Below the pieces are notes generated by a model that saw only the letters and a program-made list of their open reading frames with translations, did not search any database and was not told where the DNA came from. Source: Phycomyces nitens (lineage: Eukaryota; Mucoromycota; Mucoromycetes; Mucorales; Phycomycetaceae). From it: a stretch of 64,000 nt of DNA. Position numbers and translations under genes: made by a program. Where the stretch lies: assembly GCA_022702545.1 (NCBI GenBank), contig JAHRBC010000006.1, positions 2,728,001 to 2,792,000 of the forward strand, read 5' to 3'. Positions 36,892 through 48,716 of the stretch are shown piece after piece (position 1 is the first letter of the stretch; every line of letters starts with the position of its first letter).

Positions 36892-38084
36892 ATGCAAGAC
36901 TCCAAGGAATCTGAAATTGCTCGATCGCCCTCTTTCCCTTCAATCACCTCCAGTCCATTGACTGCACCAATGGATGAAATCATGTCGACCACCGACCTTT
37001 CTCCACTGATGATGGATACACCAAAACAATTGAAACAAGAGGAAGTCGATCAAGACATTCAGGACATTTCAAAAGTAGCAATCAAACAGGAATACGATCC
37101 AAGAGAATCATTGGCCATGGATACCATTGCTTCAACTATCCTGCCAGCACAACATACTACCACCACTACCACCGCTACCACCACCACTACTACTACCACC
37201 ACTACCACCAATAACACACCCATAACCGATGCCAACCTGGGATTACCATTGACACTACTCCCAATGTCAGCTTCGTTTCCTACTGCAGCACAAACCGAAA
37301 TCACACCCATGGATATCACACCTACCACCACAAACACAAACACAAACACAATAATAACCAACACAACCACAACCACAACCAATTTTGAAGAGATCCAGAA
37401 ACAGCTCAAAAAGACCTTGGATCATGTCGAGCAGCGTAATATGGTTAGTGGATTTCACACATTGAGCAAGGCTACGGGAGCAGTAGTCGATCATTGTGAA
37501 CAATTGGGTAAGTACAAACTGTTTTATTCAAGTATTCTGTTGGACCCTGATGGACTTTATACGAACCAAAAAACATATATACACACACGAATAAATACAT
37601 ACACATATACACATACACACATACACACATACATACATACATACATGCAATTCTCTATATTCACAATCTAGGTCTCACGTCTGACGATCATCCTTACAAT
37701 GCCATTGATCGCGAACAATTTTGGGCCGGTCTCAACAATTGTTGGCTATATGCCCTTGCACAACGCCACGAACCAAGCTGTGAAACAGAACGGCTGACAG
37801 ATCAACATTTGTACGGTTTGCGAGAAATGGTGGTTGGGTGGGCCGATGCCCTGGAGCGGTTTGGGCTGGTGGACTATGAAATGGGATGGTGGGAAGCAGA
37901 CATCTTGTCAGCAATTGATGCAATTTTGGCTATGAACTATGCGGCAGCCCAGGCAGCGGCCCAAGCTGTGGTGGCCCAGGCCGCTGCTGCATTATTTGGA
38001 GAAGAGGTATTGAATGCAGCCAACGACAATAGTAATAGTAATAATAGTAATAATACCAACAATAACAACCCTCCTAATAATTAA
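36892..38084 (+). CDS. Uncharacterised Thr/Asn-rich protein with a conserved-looking helical core
   Basis: Two exons (36892–37507, 37672–38084) join in phase to 342 residues. The N-terminal half is low-complexity: Ser/Pro-rich, two lysine–acid motifs of the sumoylation type (LKQEE, IKQEY), then a run of Thr encoded by ACC/ACT repeats and Asn/Thr stretches. From about residue 165 a helical region begins (EEIQKQLKKTLDHVEQRN, then TLSKATGAVVDHCEQLG), continuing past the intron with FWAGLNNCWLYALAQ and a Trp-rich GWADALERFGLVDYEMGWW. It ends with an Ala-rich and Asn-rich tail. The intron holds an (ACAT)n microsatellite. The tail and sumoylation-like motifs suggest a nuclear regulator. I recognise no family. 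Confidence 0.75.
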
Positions 38085-38345
38085 CTTGAACATATTTATC
38101 TCGAGTCCATTCTGAGAAATAATGGCACTTTATGGGGTTTGGGGTACAGAGCATTTTTGTTTTTGTTTTTGCCGTGAATTGGCATGTTTATGTTTATGTT
38201 TTGGGATGATGTATAGGAACAGGTTGGATACTGTAAACATTTGTAGATTTATAAAATATTACAGCCCTCCCCTGAATAACAATGATTTTTCAAATTGGTT
38301 TTTTTTATTTTAAAAAAAGAAAGACCATGTCGGGAATTAAGATGT
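38085..38345. other. 3' region of the unknown gene
   Basis: AT-rich; no coding feature beyond the likely 3' UTR. Confidence 0.5.
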
Positions 38346-38700
38346 AGGATTACTGGTTTTCCCGCTAGAATTTGTGCACTTGCCAGTAATCACTGGCTAG
38401 TGCACAAATCAAAGATCTAAAAAAAACCCCCACTCAGCAAGCCTTTGCTACTTTCGAGTCCCAAATAGCTCTCGTTTTCATTTCTTGCTCTTTGAAAATG
38501 GGTTCAGCGCATTGAAGGAAACCCTGGTAGAATGCCGATATTAAAGAAAAACACTGAGGAAGAACTGCTCCGGCCAAAGTCCAAGAAGAACATCTTTCAT
38601 ATCTACAGAAAACCTTTGAAGAACAAAGTGAGATGACATTGGTAGAGTTATCTCACAAGTTACAACAAGCATTCTGTAGAGACTTTCCAGAACTATTGTT
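38346..38700 (+). mobile_element. Tc1/mariner-like fragment with palindromic end, copy 1
   Basis: Starts with a near-perfect 38-bp palindrome at 38371–38408 (arms TTTGTGCACTTGCCAGT and its complement, few mismatches). It is followed by CTCAGCAAGCCTTTGCTAC and a decayed N-terminal transposase frame (KVQEEHLSYLQKT, then EMTLVELSHKLQQAF) across frameshifts. The same sequence lies inverted at 43736–44120. The frame is truncated after about 38690, where an unrelated minus-strand fragment begins. Confidence 0.72.
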
Positions 38701-39120
38701 GGTGCTGTCTCCTTTGGCAAGGAGATTGAGACCTTTGAAGATCTTTGTAGTGGCTCCTGTAATGACGCGAATCTTGTCGGTTTCCTTGTACTTATGTTGG
38801 ACTATCGTACAGGCATCCAAATTGTACCTCTTGGGGTCAGGGATAAAGATTCTGTTAACTGCACCTAGCTTTGTCCAAGCGAGTTCCTCATATTGTTTAA
38901 TTACTTGTGAGAACCGAGTGAAGTTCGTTCAAAGTTCAGTTTTGGAAGAGGTTTCCAAATCCTGGAAAACTTCATCTGGTAATGGATATTGAGTGTTTCG
39001 TGCAAATTCTCAGTTGGTGGTCTCGAGTAGCTTGCCTCGTTCAAATAGTTTTTGTAAGTGTTCATTGGTGTTATCGTTAATATTCATGTCTACGGTGTGC
39101 AGCTTGGAAAGATATGAGGA
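38690..39120 (-). pseudogene. Unassigned coding relic joined to the Tc1 fragment
   Basis: On the minus strand a protein-like sequence can be read with a few stops: HLQKLFERGKLLETTN, ARNTQYPLPDEVFQDLE, WTKLGAVNRIFIPDPKRY, KETDKIRVITGATTKIFKGL. It is hydrophilic and codon-like, but I do not recognise it. The junction with copy 1 of the Tc1-like fragment is abrupt, so it was probably brought together by transposition or rearrangement. Confidence 0.4.
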
Positions 39121-40049
39121 AAAAATGGATTTTTTTTTGTTATACATATATTATTATTACAGAAAATAAAAGCGCAGGTCTCTGGGCCTATAACCACATA
39201 TGAAGATGGAACAAAGTCAACCAGCATTGTAGTAGGTACGACCTACAATTAGAATATCTTATGGTATTGACTCTATAATTCTTTTCATTTACTTTTATAG
39301 AATAGTCAGAAATCTAAACAGCCAATAACATCATTAAGGTATCTATCAACAGAAGTCAAGTTACAAGGCAACATTCTGTCTTGTCATCTGTTCACCAAAG
39401 ACGATTTAGCAAAATAAACCTTTGGCCACGAGCTTCATGGCAGATATATATAACTGTAGACACTTTTCTGGACATTTGCAACGCTAATTGGAACACTATA
39501 GAATAATATCACAGGCCTCAAAAAAGATAATGACACCAAACGAGCACAATTGTGCCCAGGTGATGATTTTGAAACTTTTATAACAAAAGTAAAAGTAGTG
39601 ACAGTCGTTAATGCCCATCAAAAAGCATTGAACCAAAAGCAAGACTAAGATATAGAGTGAATTGGAAATAGAGTAATATAGCTCGTACTAAGAATATTAT
39701 TATAAATTAAAAGTCTGGCCATAAAAAGATTGACTTTGGAGGCCTAGACAACACAGTTTATATTATAAGAATGATAAAGAACTTGGTATCTAATCCCTGA
39801 GAACAATAGGACTACCCCACCTTGCATTGGATTTGTTGTTACAAAAAGGCCATCTAATAATCTCCAATACAACTCCATGTAGGATTCAACCAGAAAAGAC
39901 GAATTGTAAAAAGGGTACATTAAACGGTAATTTTGGCTATTTGTTATAGCTTTTGTTTATAGAACAAGACCTTTTAATTATTTATTACATGCCATGCTAG
40001 ATATTGGTTAAAATGCTGCTAAAAAACCATTTGAAACTATTTCTCATTA
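39121..40049. other. AT-rich region with decayed frames
   Basis: Traces of coding-like sequence at about 39170–39640 (plus strand, many stops), not assignable. It is probably part of the surrounding mobile-element island. Confidence 0.35.
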
Positions 40050-40530
40050 ATCATGGCTAATAATCCAAGTGGGCTACTGCGTGTTGCAATTCATTTTGGG
40101 ATATGAGATGCGGAATAGACACCTATACCTCTACTTTTGGTACCCGTTGCTCATTGTTAATTGCAGTATCCAGCTCCAAAACTTATTTTTTTTATTTGGA
40201 GCTGGTATTCTTGCCCTTGCCATGCAACCAATATATAGCCTAATGTTTTCAATGTGGCCAAGATTTGGGCTGTCTGACGGGCCATGCCATTATTAACCCG
40301 AGTCTTTTTCTATTTTACTAGTTTGCAGTCTATTCTCTTGAGAAATAAATTATCCACTGTTTTCTTCACCATATAACTTATGGTCAAATGTGCTGGTTGT
40401 CTTTAAAGGGCCTGTACCTCTTGCTTATATACTCAGACCCAGATTATGATGGCTCTACTAAGCTGCGTTCTTGGTCTTGGGCAATATTTATTTTCCTAGT
40501 CAAATGGCATTAATCTCGCCTATTCACAAG
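40050..40530 (+). repeat. Dispersed degenerate repeat, copy 2
   Basis: Counterpart of 24050–24640: the same ordered blocks (TATCCAGCTCC, TGCCATGCAACCAA, CCGAGTCTTTTT, CTCTTGAGAAATAAA, CTGCGTTCTTGG) in the same orientation, with different spacer lengths. The element type is unknown. Confidence 0.6.
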
Positions 40531-41820
40531 AATCCCAAGTCCTCTTTATGTATATATGTATATATAATGAGGAGTATATTTTGATGTCGTACTTGTGGTA
40601 TTCTTTTTGACAGTGAAAATAAAGAGTGGCAGGTCGTGTAACAAATTATTTAGTTTTTACAAAATGTATTAAGGAAAGTTTATTGCTGTTTTGTGTGTAT
40701 GCGTGTGTGTGTGTGTGTGTGTGCGTGTGTGTGTGTGTACATATATGAGGATAGTTAACATGAGATTATGGTTCTAGTGTTCTTGATGGTGTTCTTTGTT
40801 CTTGGGCCCAGTAGTGGATGTTGGAGGGTTTGGATAGGGGCGAGGAAGAGCAAGACCTCGGATACTTCTGTCTGGTGGCATGGCAAAGGAAAGAGGCAGG
40901 CAATAGGATATTCTATAAACATTCTTGCTTGTAAATTCATCTTATTTATTTATACTTTATGTACTCCTGACAACCTGGGTCAATCGAAACTGTCGTGGTA
41001 CATTCATCACATCAACCGATCCTTCAACCTAAGTATACTCCGAGGGTGCCAATTGAATGGTCTATAATACTACTCGTAACCCTGTGTTCCAGACTCTAAA
41101 TATACCAACTTGTTTCATCAGATGCATGCTTAGAAGTCCATGCTTCAACCATGAAGTTGACGTGGTACAGCTGTGTCAAAAAAAAGTACCACCTAAAACC
41201 TTATATATGATCGATGTAAAACTCTCAATTTCTCTAAATCCGAACATCCCTCAATATTGCCATATTGCCAATTCCGTGTTTTTGCATAAAGTTATTATTA
41301 TTATTATTATTATTATTAAGTAGCAGGTCAATTAATCATATGTTCTGGTTGTTTGTAAGAGATCAATCTTGTAAAGCACTATTTATTTATTTATCAATTT
41401 ATCTATTTATCTATTTATATAAGAGAATATATCGTCAGGTTTGCAATCAACACTGGGGGCATGCCAATAATTATCAAAAAGCCGAAGATGTTGTAATAAA
41501 CTTAAATACTTGTTTCTTTCGTTTGTACGGAGCGGAGCTCTGGTTTATCGGTGGGACTCTTGTCCAAAGGCTTGAGAGGCGGCACAACTTGTTTTTGGTT
41601 TTTCTATTTTCTAAATGTTTTTATTTAGTGACAGGAGGAAAGATTCTGGGTGTTAGTTAGCTAGACAGGAAAAGGAAATTGATCAATTTGTTCTTCGGCT
41701 TACAGGCGGTAAAGCAAGGAACTAGTCCTAGTATTTATCGTATGTTAAGAAAGGAACACAATTGTTTTTTGGATTTTTTTTTTGGTTTGGAGAGAATAGA
41801 AATAGAGGTCCAAGGAAAGT
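40531..41820. other. Repeat-rich spacer with (GT)n and (TTA)n microsatellites
   Basis: A (GT)n tract of about 20 units with interruptions lies at 40694–40738, a (TTA)n run at 41291–41319 and a TTTA/TCTA tetranucleotide run at 41380–41418. No gene is recognised. Confidence 0.5.
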
Positions 41821-42771
41821 CTATGTTAAATACAAGTCCGAGGAGAAGTGAGAAACAAGGGCATATATGTTAGAGCTAATCAAAGAGGTCTGAAAAGGCC
41901 GGCTGTCAAATATAAAGCTCCAGTGAGTGCGCCACAGGGTTAGGATGATCCTGCTAATTGTTTTTGACATGGTCGGACGTGGAAGGGCAGGTAAGTAGGT
42001 GGCCAGGGATTTGCAGAGAGAATAGTGTGGGATGAATATCAAATGTCAACGGGGGATAGTCCAAAGTATTTAATCCATGCATTTTCCCATACGGTCCACT
42101 TCTGTGGGAACTGGTAGATAAAATGAGAAAGTGTGTCTACCCCAGACAAGTAAATGGCGCAGCTTGGGGTGACAAAGATGGTGGGAGCACGACTGTGGAG
42201 GGTGTACTGACATGACAATCAGTTAAGTATAGCACGGTACTATATGTTCCGGGAGGTGTGATGAATTGGGAAGGTCCAAAAGGAACGCTATTGTTTAGCT
42301 TGCAAAGTGAGGGGTACAAGAAGACATCGAGTTAGGTCCGGGCATGCATCCCGGAATCGGTTGGTTGTAAAGTCGGATAAGCATTTACATCTAGTTTATA
42401 GGCTTTAACGAATTGCTTGCAATTTACGATCAAAGGGTTTACTGGCAGTAGCAGCTCAGAGTGTTCATTAGGAGGCAAAGTAGCGCACCAAAAAAAGGCG
42501 TGAGTACAACAGTGGCATTGTCAAGGTCCCAAAACAGCTTTGCAACCAGATATGGCGAGATGGACCGTTCTATTTGCGCTTGGGGACGGATAGCGTGCAA
42601 GTCCTGGTCAAAAATGAATACATCAGAAGCATTAGGGCGCTTCCAGACAGAGGTTACAGGTGCAGAAGAAACTGGGTAGGTTACGACATCTAACAGCTTC
42701 AGAGAAAGGCGAGTGGTGTAGCTCAGAGTGAGAAGTAAAAAGTATCGTGGGATAGAGTCCATGGCACACAT
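41821..42771 (-). pseudogene. Non-LTR (LINE-like) retrotransposon 3' relic
   Basis: The minus strand carries a continuous 110-codon frame (…VWKRPNASDVFIFDQDLHAI…, SPYLVAKLFWDLDNATVVLT) and then stop-interrupted pieces. One of these, SRIILTLWRTHWSFIFDSRPF, resembles the C-terminal region found after the reverse transcriptase in fungal LINE ORF2 proteins. The catalytic FADD-type motif is not in the fragment. I assign it as a 5'-truncated LINE with moderate confidence, because the 110-codon part is not a domain I can name. Confidence 0.5.
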
Positions 42772-43126
42772 GAAAGTAGAAAGTGCATTTGGTGTGTCGA
42801 TTTACTGTTACTGACAAGATCGACAATCGGAGATTACATGCCAAACGTCCAACTGTAACATATTCACGCGTTTCTTTACACTATTTAACTCTTTGATTCC
42901 AGAAAAAATATATATCCACATGTGTTTATTGTCATTTCTGAAAACAATCCTTTGAGCAAACAAAACTAGTACTCTGTCCTGGACAGAAGCACCAAGACCC
43001 TAGACCCCTGAGAACAACACACCAGTCAAGACAGGATTTGGTAAACCGTCATTTGGACAACTGTGTAGCTCGTAAGTAGATGCTGGCTTCATTGAGGGAA
43101 TATGTATATTATTTTATATTTTCGGC

Positions 43127-43324
43127 TCAAAAGAAGCATCATTGGCTCCAAAGACAATAACCCTAACAATCGAGAGCTTGTCAGCAATTATATCCGATTT
43201 GTGCGATAAAGTTAATCGCTTGTCCACAAGTCAATCCGATTTGAACGATAAAATTGATCAGTTGAGCACAATTATATACAACAAACAAGAAGAGTTTGAT
43301 AACCTAAAAAACCAAAAAAAATAA
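43127..43324 (+). CDS. Short coiled-coil ORF, doubtful gene
   Basis: About 65 codons with clear heptads: two similar stretches, IISDLCDKVNRLSTSQSDLN and DKIDQLSTIIYNKQEEFDNL, ending at a TAA at 43322–43324. There is no ATG in the open frame (a TTG at 43142), so it would need an upstream exon. It may be a fragment of a transposon protein. Neighbours are all repeats. Confidence 0.25.
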   Translation, partial: SKEASLAPKTITLTIESLSAIISDLCDKVNRLSTSQSDLNDKIDQLSTIIYNKQEEFDNLKNQKK

Positions 43325-43735
43325 CTATAAAGTATAGGTTTATATATATATATATTAGCACAAATGAAATAAAGAGCAATTTGCACAGACCAATTAGTTG
43401 CCTTTCTAGTAGATTATTGATAATTGTATTTAATTGATTACAAGCATTGTCTCAGAGGTGGCCATAAAAAAAAGACATATAATGTGTAATATCCATGCTT
43501 AAACTTACGTATTTCGCCAAAGATTCAACACCTCTGTAACTGATTGTTCCAAATATTGTTACATTTCTTCCTTTGGATCTAGCTGGAACTGTGATCCTGG
43601 CTTGGATACGGTTGATATGTATACTGAATCCAGTCTCAATCCACAAATATACAATTGCGATTGTAGTGAATAGAACCTTTTGAAAGGATTCTTGTAATGT
43701 TGTCAAAACGCATATGTTTTTATAAAGTTCAACTT
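43325..43735. other. AT-rich spacer inside the repeat island
   Basis: A minus-strand frame of 84 codons (43452–43706) starts hydrophilic and becomes hydrophobic; unrecognised and probably decayed transposon sequence. Confidence 0.35.
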
Positions 43736-44120
43736 TTACACGATTATTGTGTGCATAGATAATGTTGATAATGGTTCTGGAAAGTTTCCAGAGAATTCTT
43801 GTTGTAACTTGTGAGATAAATTCACAAACTTCATCTCACTTTGATTTTCAATGGTTTTCTGCAAATATAAAAGATGCTCTTCTTGGACTTTGACCGGAGC
43901 AGTTCTTCCTCTGTTTTTTTTTAAAAAAAATATTGGCATTCCACCAGGGTTTCCTTCCATGCGTTGAATACATTTGCAAAGAGCAAGGAATGAAAACGAG
44001 AGCCATTTGGGACTCGAAAGTAGCAAAGGCTTGCTGAGTGGGTTTATTTTTTTTAGATCTTTAATTTGTGCACTAGCCAGTGATTATTGGCAAGTGCGCA
44101 AGTTCTAGCGGAAAAACCAG
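43736..44120 (-). mobile_element. Tc1/mariner-like fragment with palindromic end, copy 2
   Basis: Inverted relative to copy 1 at 38346–38700. The minus-strand transposase N-terminus is better preserved here (IQRMEGNPGGMP, then GRTAPVKVQEEHLLYLQKT and LSHKLQQEFSGNFP) and is followed by unrelated sequence. The palindrome at 44065–44102 corresponds to the one at 38371–38408. The two copies bound a 5.7-kb island that also contains the LINE relic. Confidence 0.72.
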
Positions 44121-44554
44121 TATGCGTTATTTTTCATGAAAATAGTAGTGTGGTTACATAGCAGAGACTATAATAATATTTTCCAGTATGTCAGATGTTA
44201 AATACCGTTAGTTTTATCAAATGAAATTGAAACAAAGTCGATAGTTAAAGCTAAATGCATCATACCAGCCAATGTCAATACAAATATATATATATATAGT
44301 TGTATCAAGACTCACGCAAGATACACAAGTCTCTGTTTACAAGTCTTTGTTTCGATATATATATAAGCTAAATTTATTAAGTCGTTTTCTATAATAATAT
44401 TAATATGATACTAATAATCGTTGCTCAAGTCCCACATATTTTCGGTTTCAACTGATGTTTTAAACAATGTACAGTATCCAACAGAAAGAAAAAAAAAGGT
44501 ATAGCAACCAGTTCACATACATAATGCCTACTTTTAACTATTTGGTTTTGATAA
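44121..44554. other. AT-rich 3' region of the Pelota gene
   Basis: No gene; AT microsatellites at about 44284–44300 and 44355–44366. Confidence 0.5.
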
Positions 44555-46309
44555 TTATTTTTCTACAGCAGCATGCTCTTCCTCGTCCTCATCTTCAATA
44601 TCTGGTAACGGGAAGTTCAAGATGGCAGCCACACCTGAAAGCTGATTCAATTCTACACAGCACATTATCAATCACCATGTCTGATTCATAAAGGTAAGTG
44701 TAGCCAAATGATGACTTACGTTCACCAGATACATGCAAACTAGAAAACACGTAAACAGAGCCTCCCATTGCACGCACTTGCTCTACTAGGTCAATGTATT
44801 TGCGACGTGTTTCGACATCCGCAGACCTAAAGAACAGGGTATCAACTCATCTTTTTTTTCTTTATCCCTTTAGCAATGTATGCAAGATACCTGAATAATT
44901 CATCCGTTACAAGCAAGGTACCGATTGCACCTCTTTCATTGGCCTTGAGAACATGCGAAAATCCATAAAATGCGCGATCAGGGTCGTTGTTGAGCATCTG
45001 GTAAAACTTATCCAGTGCCTGGACTTCACGAGCAGCCTTTGTGTCTGCGAGTCGTGATTGAATGGAAGGATCCTGCATGATTTCATTCAATGCATGCTTG
45101 TGCCCTGAAGAGCAATGGATCAAAATGAACTTGGATTTGTTTTCCATAATGACCTTGTTATCTGTTTTCTACTCCATTTTTCAATACACGAAAAACAAGC
45201 TGGCCTGGTGTCTGTACGTACCACTGCTTGATCCATCATGTATGTATAGAATTGATCCTAGAATCCCACAGATTGTCAGGTTCAACAGTTGCCCTCCCAA
45301 CCTAACTCTCTTGTTACCTTTACAAATCCAGGACTTGCAATGATGATTGCCTTTACGATATCAAAGTGAACATGTCTTAGGATGGCTTGATAGATCTGAT
45401 CGTAAAACTTTTGCAATCCCTACTTTTTCAAGGATACCCTACGTCAGACATACGACTCTGGGCCAATTAGTCTAAACTTACCTTTTCATAGTTGGCCACA
45501 GATCCTTTTCTTTTTCTAGGTATTGGTGATTCTATCCGCTGTCTAACAATAGTCATATGCTGTGTCAAGAAGCACACGTTGGCTAAACCTACAAGTGATT
45601 TTTAATATTAATGATAATAATAATAATAAAAAAGCAGAATTGAGCTGACAAATATCTAAAAGTATATGGACATACCTTCCTGGCACACAACCGCAGCCAC
45701 ATCGGCTTGCTTTGTCACATCACACGCGTCCTCTACTCGCTCCAAAGAAATTGTGTCCCATTCTGGTTTGAACAGTGTGAAGTTTCGGTTGAGCTCTAGA
45801 TCAATAGTGTGATAGCTGCCCATCTGCAATCGAGTTTTGTGCACATATTAATAAAACATGGTTACCAAGTGGTTCAGACCCCCCACATACCTTTACGTGA
45901 GGGCTCTCACTAGCCACTCGACCATTGATTCTCAATAGGCCTGCCTGTGGATCAAAATCGACGGTCTCGACAGTGATGGTGAGGACGAGTCTGATACGTT
46001 GACTAGACGTAGATCCGGTGGTTGTTTCGGCTTGAAGACGACTATATCCACACAAGGTTAATCTCTCTAGAGAACCCTATATTTAATCCAATTGTTGATC
46101 ATTGTCCGTTTACCGAATTGTCGTGGCCTTGATCATGTCTCCCTTTGAAATGAGGTTGTAGACATGCCACATGTCTTCAAGCTCTTCAGGATACAAGGTA
46201 ACTTGTCCAGAGGAATCTTTCTCGAGAACTTTTCCAATAAGCTAACCAATATCTGATATTAACGTCTCGATTATAGTGTCATTTTGTTAGATTTGTTTAC
46301 TACCTTCAT
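44555..46309 (-). CDS. DOM34: Pelota/Dom34 ribosome-rescue factor
   Basis: eRF1-like protein that, with Hbs1, dissociates stalled ribosomes in no-go and non-stop mRNA decay. The start is split: ATG AAG, then an intron, then [20 protein letters not shown] and [23 protein letters not shown], the family N-terminal Sm-like domain. Then come [28 protein letters not shown] and [19 protein letters not shown], the central domain, and the C-terminal domain with [37 protein letters not shown] and [13 protein letters not shown]. The end [21 protein letters not shown] and an acidic tail are diagnostic. As expected for Pelota and unlike eRF1, no GGQ motif is seen. About seven introns. Divergently placed with the Vps36 gene. 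Confidence 0.95.
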
Positions 46310-46894
46310 GGTAATGTAACAAAGGAAGCTAAAGTAGCATTTTTCGTTTTACTCGGCGCTGTCACAATCATATAATTTATTTATTTTTGGCGGTGGGCAT
46401 GACCGACCGAATGAAACTCAATGTATCTGATAGGTCAATAGAACGACGTTTCAAATAGCCAGTCAATATATGTGTATATGCAAAGGCTTCTTGATATTTA
46501 GTAGATATTCCACCAGAAGCACCCGTTGAATATGTCCCCCTGCTCAGATAATATAAATAACCATTGCAAGATTAGTAATTCAAAAGATATATATATATAT
46601 ATATATATTGATGCGGACTGGCTTGAATGTTCATAAAGTAACTATCGCATCAAGGCTAAAATAAGAGGACACCAAAAAAAAAGCAATGTCCTTGTTTAAA
46701 TAAAACGCTTGTTTATACAATGTACCAAAGAGGCTTAAAGACCCTTTCTTCTTCTCCTTCTTCTTCTTTGATTCATCATTTTGTATTATAATATCTGTTT
46801 TTCATATTCATATATAATAAAGACGTAGGATGGGAGTCTGAGGATTATGCACGTGTTTTAAATAACCGCAACTTTCACACTTTGTCTTTGTTCA
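46310..46894. promoter_or_regulatory. Divergent promoter region, Pelota and Vps36
   Basis: 585 bp between opposed starts. Contains an (AT)n tract at about 46588–46608, a CTTCTTCTCC tract at 46746–46768 and GCACGTG-like sequence at about 46849. Nothing else is recognised. Confidence 0.45.
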
Positions 46895-48716
46895 ATGTAC
46901 TTTCAACCCACACAGCTTTCGACCTCTCGTCGCCCTGATCTAAGAACAGGCGAATCATTGATAGTTCAACAGGCCAGCGTTGGTCTATACAATGGGTAAA
47001 TCACACACTTGGTTTTGGTCAAGTAATATTCATAGATTACGTGTGATAGCAAAAACAAAGTCGAATCTGCCCAGGATGGTGTATGCTACCTGACGTCTCA
47101 TCGTATAATCTATGTCGACAATAAGGATCCAGATCAGTCCTCTTTTGAGATTCCACTCAACTCAATCGCACAAGTCGAAAGCTATGCAAGTCTGATAAAA
47201 GCCTAATAATGTGGATATTGACTTGCATATACACACACACACACATATATATATATAGGGAGGATTCTTAATGTCATCTCCCAAAGTGATTCTTCATTTG
47301 GATCCCAAAGTCCTCTCTGACCATGCACGACCTCCTGCTCCAGTAATCTCTACATCTGTTGCCGGCGTATGGTCTTGCCCAATCTGCTTCTTCACCAATC
47401 AGGCAACTGTAGACAAGTGCCAATTATGTGGTGTTCGGCATGTAGAGACCAATAAAAGTACCACACCCGAACCATTACCTGCGACTGAAGGACCAGGCGG
47501 TTCTAATTGTCGAGTGTGTACATTTATCAACCATCCCAGTCTGAACCAATGCGAGATGTGTGGTGCAGATCTGATTACAGAACCACTGTTTACTGAGAAT
47601 CCAATCGAATCTTTGACGATTGAAGATGATCCCCATGTTCGGATTGCATTTAGACATGGAGGTCAACCAAGATTCTTGCAGAATCTCAAGACTGCAATCC
47701 AAACCAAGGCATGGGATGCTCCTGTAATAGAAGAGACTGTGCCTGTCATCAAGGCAAAGGGAGTTGGTATCAGTGAGTAAATGGCTCTAAAAGGTCAAGA
47801 GTTAACATGTGGGATTTAGGTGCTATCCGAGAACGAGTTGAGCAATCGACTCAAAAGGCCAATGACACCATGTCAGACGCTTTTCAGGATCTCAATCGGT
47901 TGATGGCCAAGGCCACTGAAATGGCAAGTATATATATTATATATATATATTATATGGAGAGAGGCTGATTGTTTGGTTATAGGTTAAATTGGCGGAATCC
48001 ATTTCGCTAAAGATGAGCAAGGACATGACCACTGATAATGACAAGGATATGGCAACCCTTAAAGGATATCTTTTAAACCTTGGAATCTCAAGCCCAGTAA
48101 CTCGGTGAGTTGTAGACCAAAAAAAAAAGTGGACTCGACTGACAAGTGTACAGTGATTCGGCTGGATCGATATATCACCAAGAGCTGGCACGCGAACTAG
48201 CCGATTTCCTGTCAAAGTTTCTTGAATCCTCTGACAGCATAAAGTCTCTTACAGATGTATATTGCATCTTTAACCGTGCTCGAGGTGTAGGCAAGTGCTA
48301 TACACATGTATAGTCTAGCCTTCTAAACATTATTTTTAATAGCCCTGGTGTCTCCTGAAGATCTCTACAAAGCAAGCACCCAATTTGAGTCCCTTAAATT
48401 GCCATTTAGATTAAAGAGATTCCCAAGCGGGCTATTGGTTGTTCAGTCCTTGGCCATGGACGACGACAAGGCAGCTTCTCGGATATTGTCCCTCGTCAAG
48501 AAGCATGGCCATCTCACAGCCCTACAGCTGGCAGAAATAGAGCACTGGGCTTTGGCAGTAGCTGCTGAACAGCTTTTTGTAAGTCAACTTTAATTGTTTA
48601 ATATACATGATGTGGCTGATGATGTTGTACAGATGACCGAGCAAAAAGGATTGCTGTGTCGAGACCAAGGTCCGGTTGGCTTGACCTTTTATGAGAATCT
48701 ATTTTGCACTGCTTAA
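46895..48716 (+). CDS. VPS36: Vps36, ESCRT-II subunit with two NZF zinc fingers
   Basis: Endosomal ESCRT-II component that sorts ubiquitinated membrane proteins into multivesicular bodies. Seen in order: the N-terminal GLUE/PH half with a leader QPTQLSTSRRPDL, GVCYLTSHRIIYVD and the SSPKVILHL strand; two NZF zinc fingers, WSCPICFFTNQATVDKCQLCG and CRVCTFINHPSLNQCEMCG; the remaining GLUE strand RIAFRHGGQPRFLQNLK; and the EAP45 winged-helix region ending RDQGPVGLTFYENLF. The family commonly ends in this last word. At least six introns. An NZF insertion inside GLUE is known from yeast and absent in animals, so the two fingers fit a fungal gene. One junction near 47185–47265 has a choice of acceptor (an AG just before GATTCTT keeps frame). 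Confidence 0.93.

Noticed and set aside
40069..40293. Hydrophobic 75-codon frame resembling a membrane protein
   Set aside because: It lies in a degenerate dispersed repeat; the related copy at 24053 does not keep the same protein sequence.
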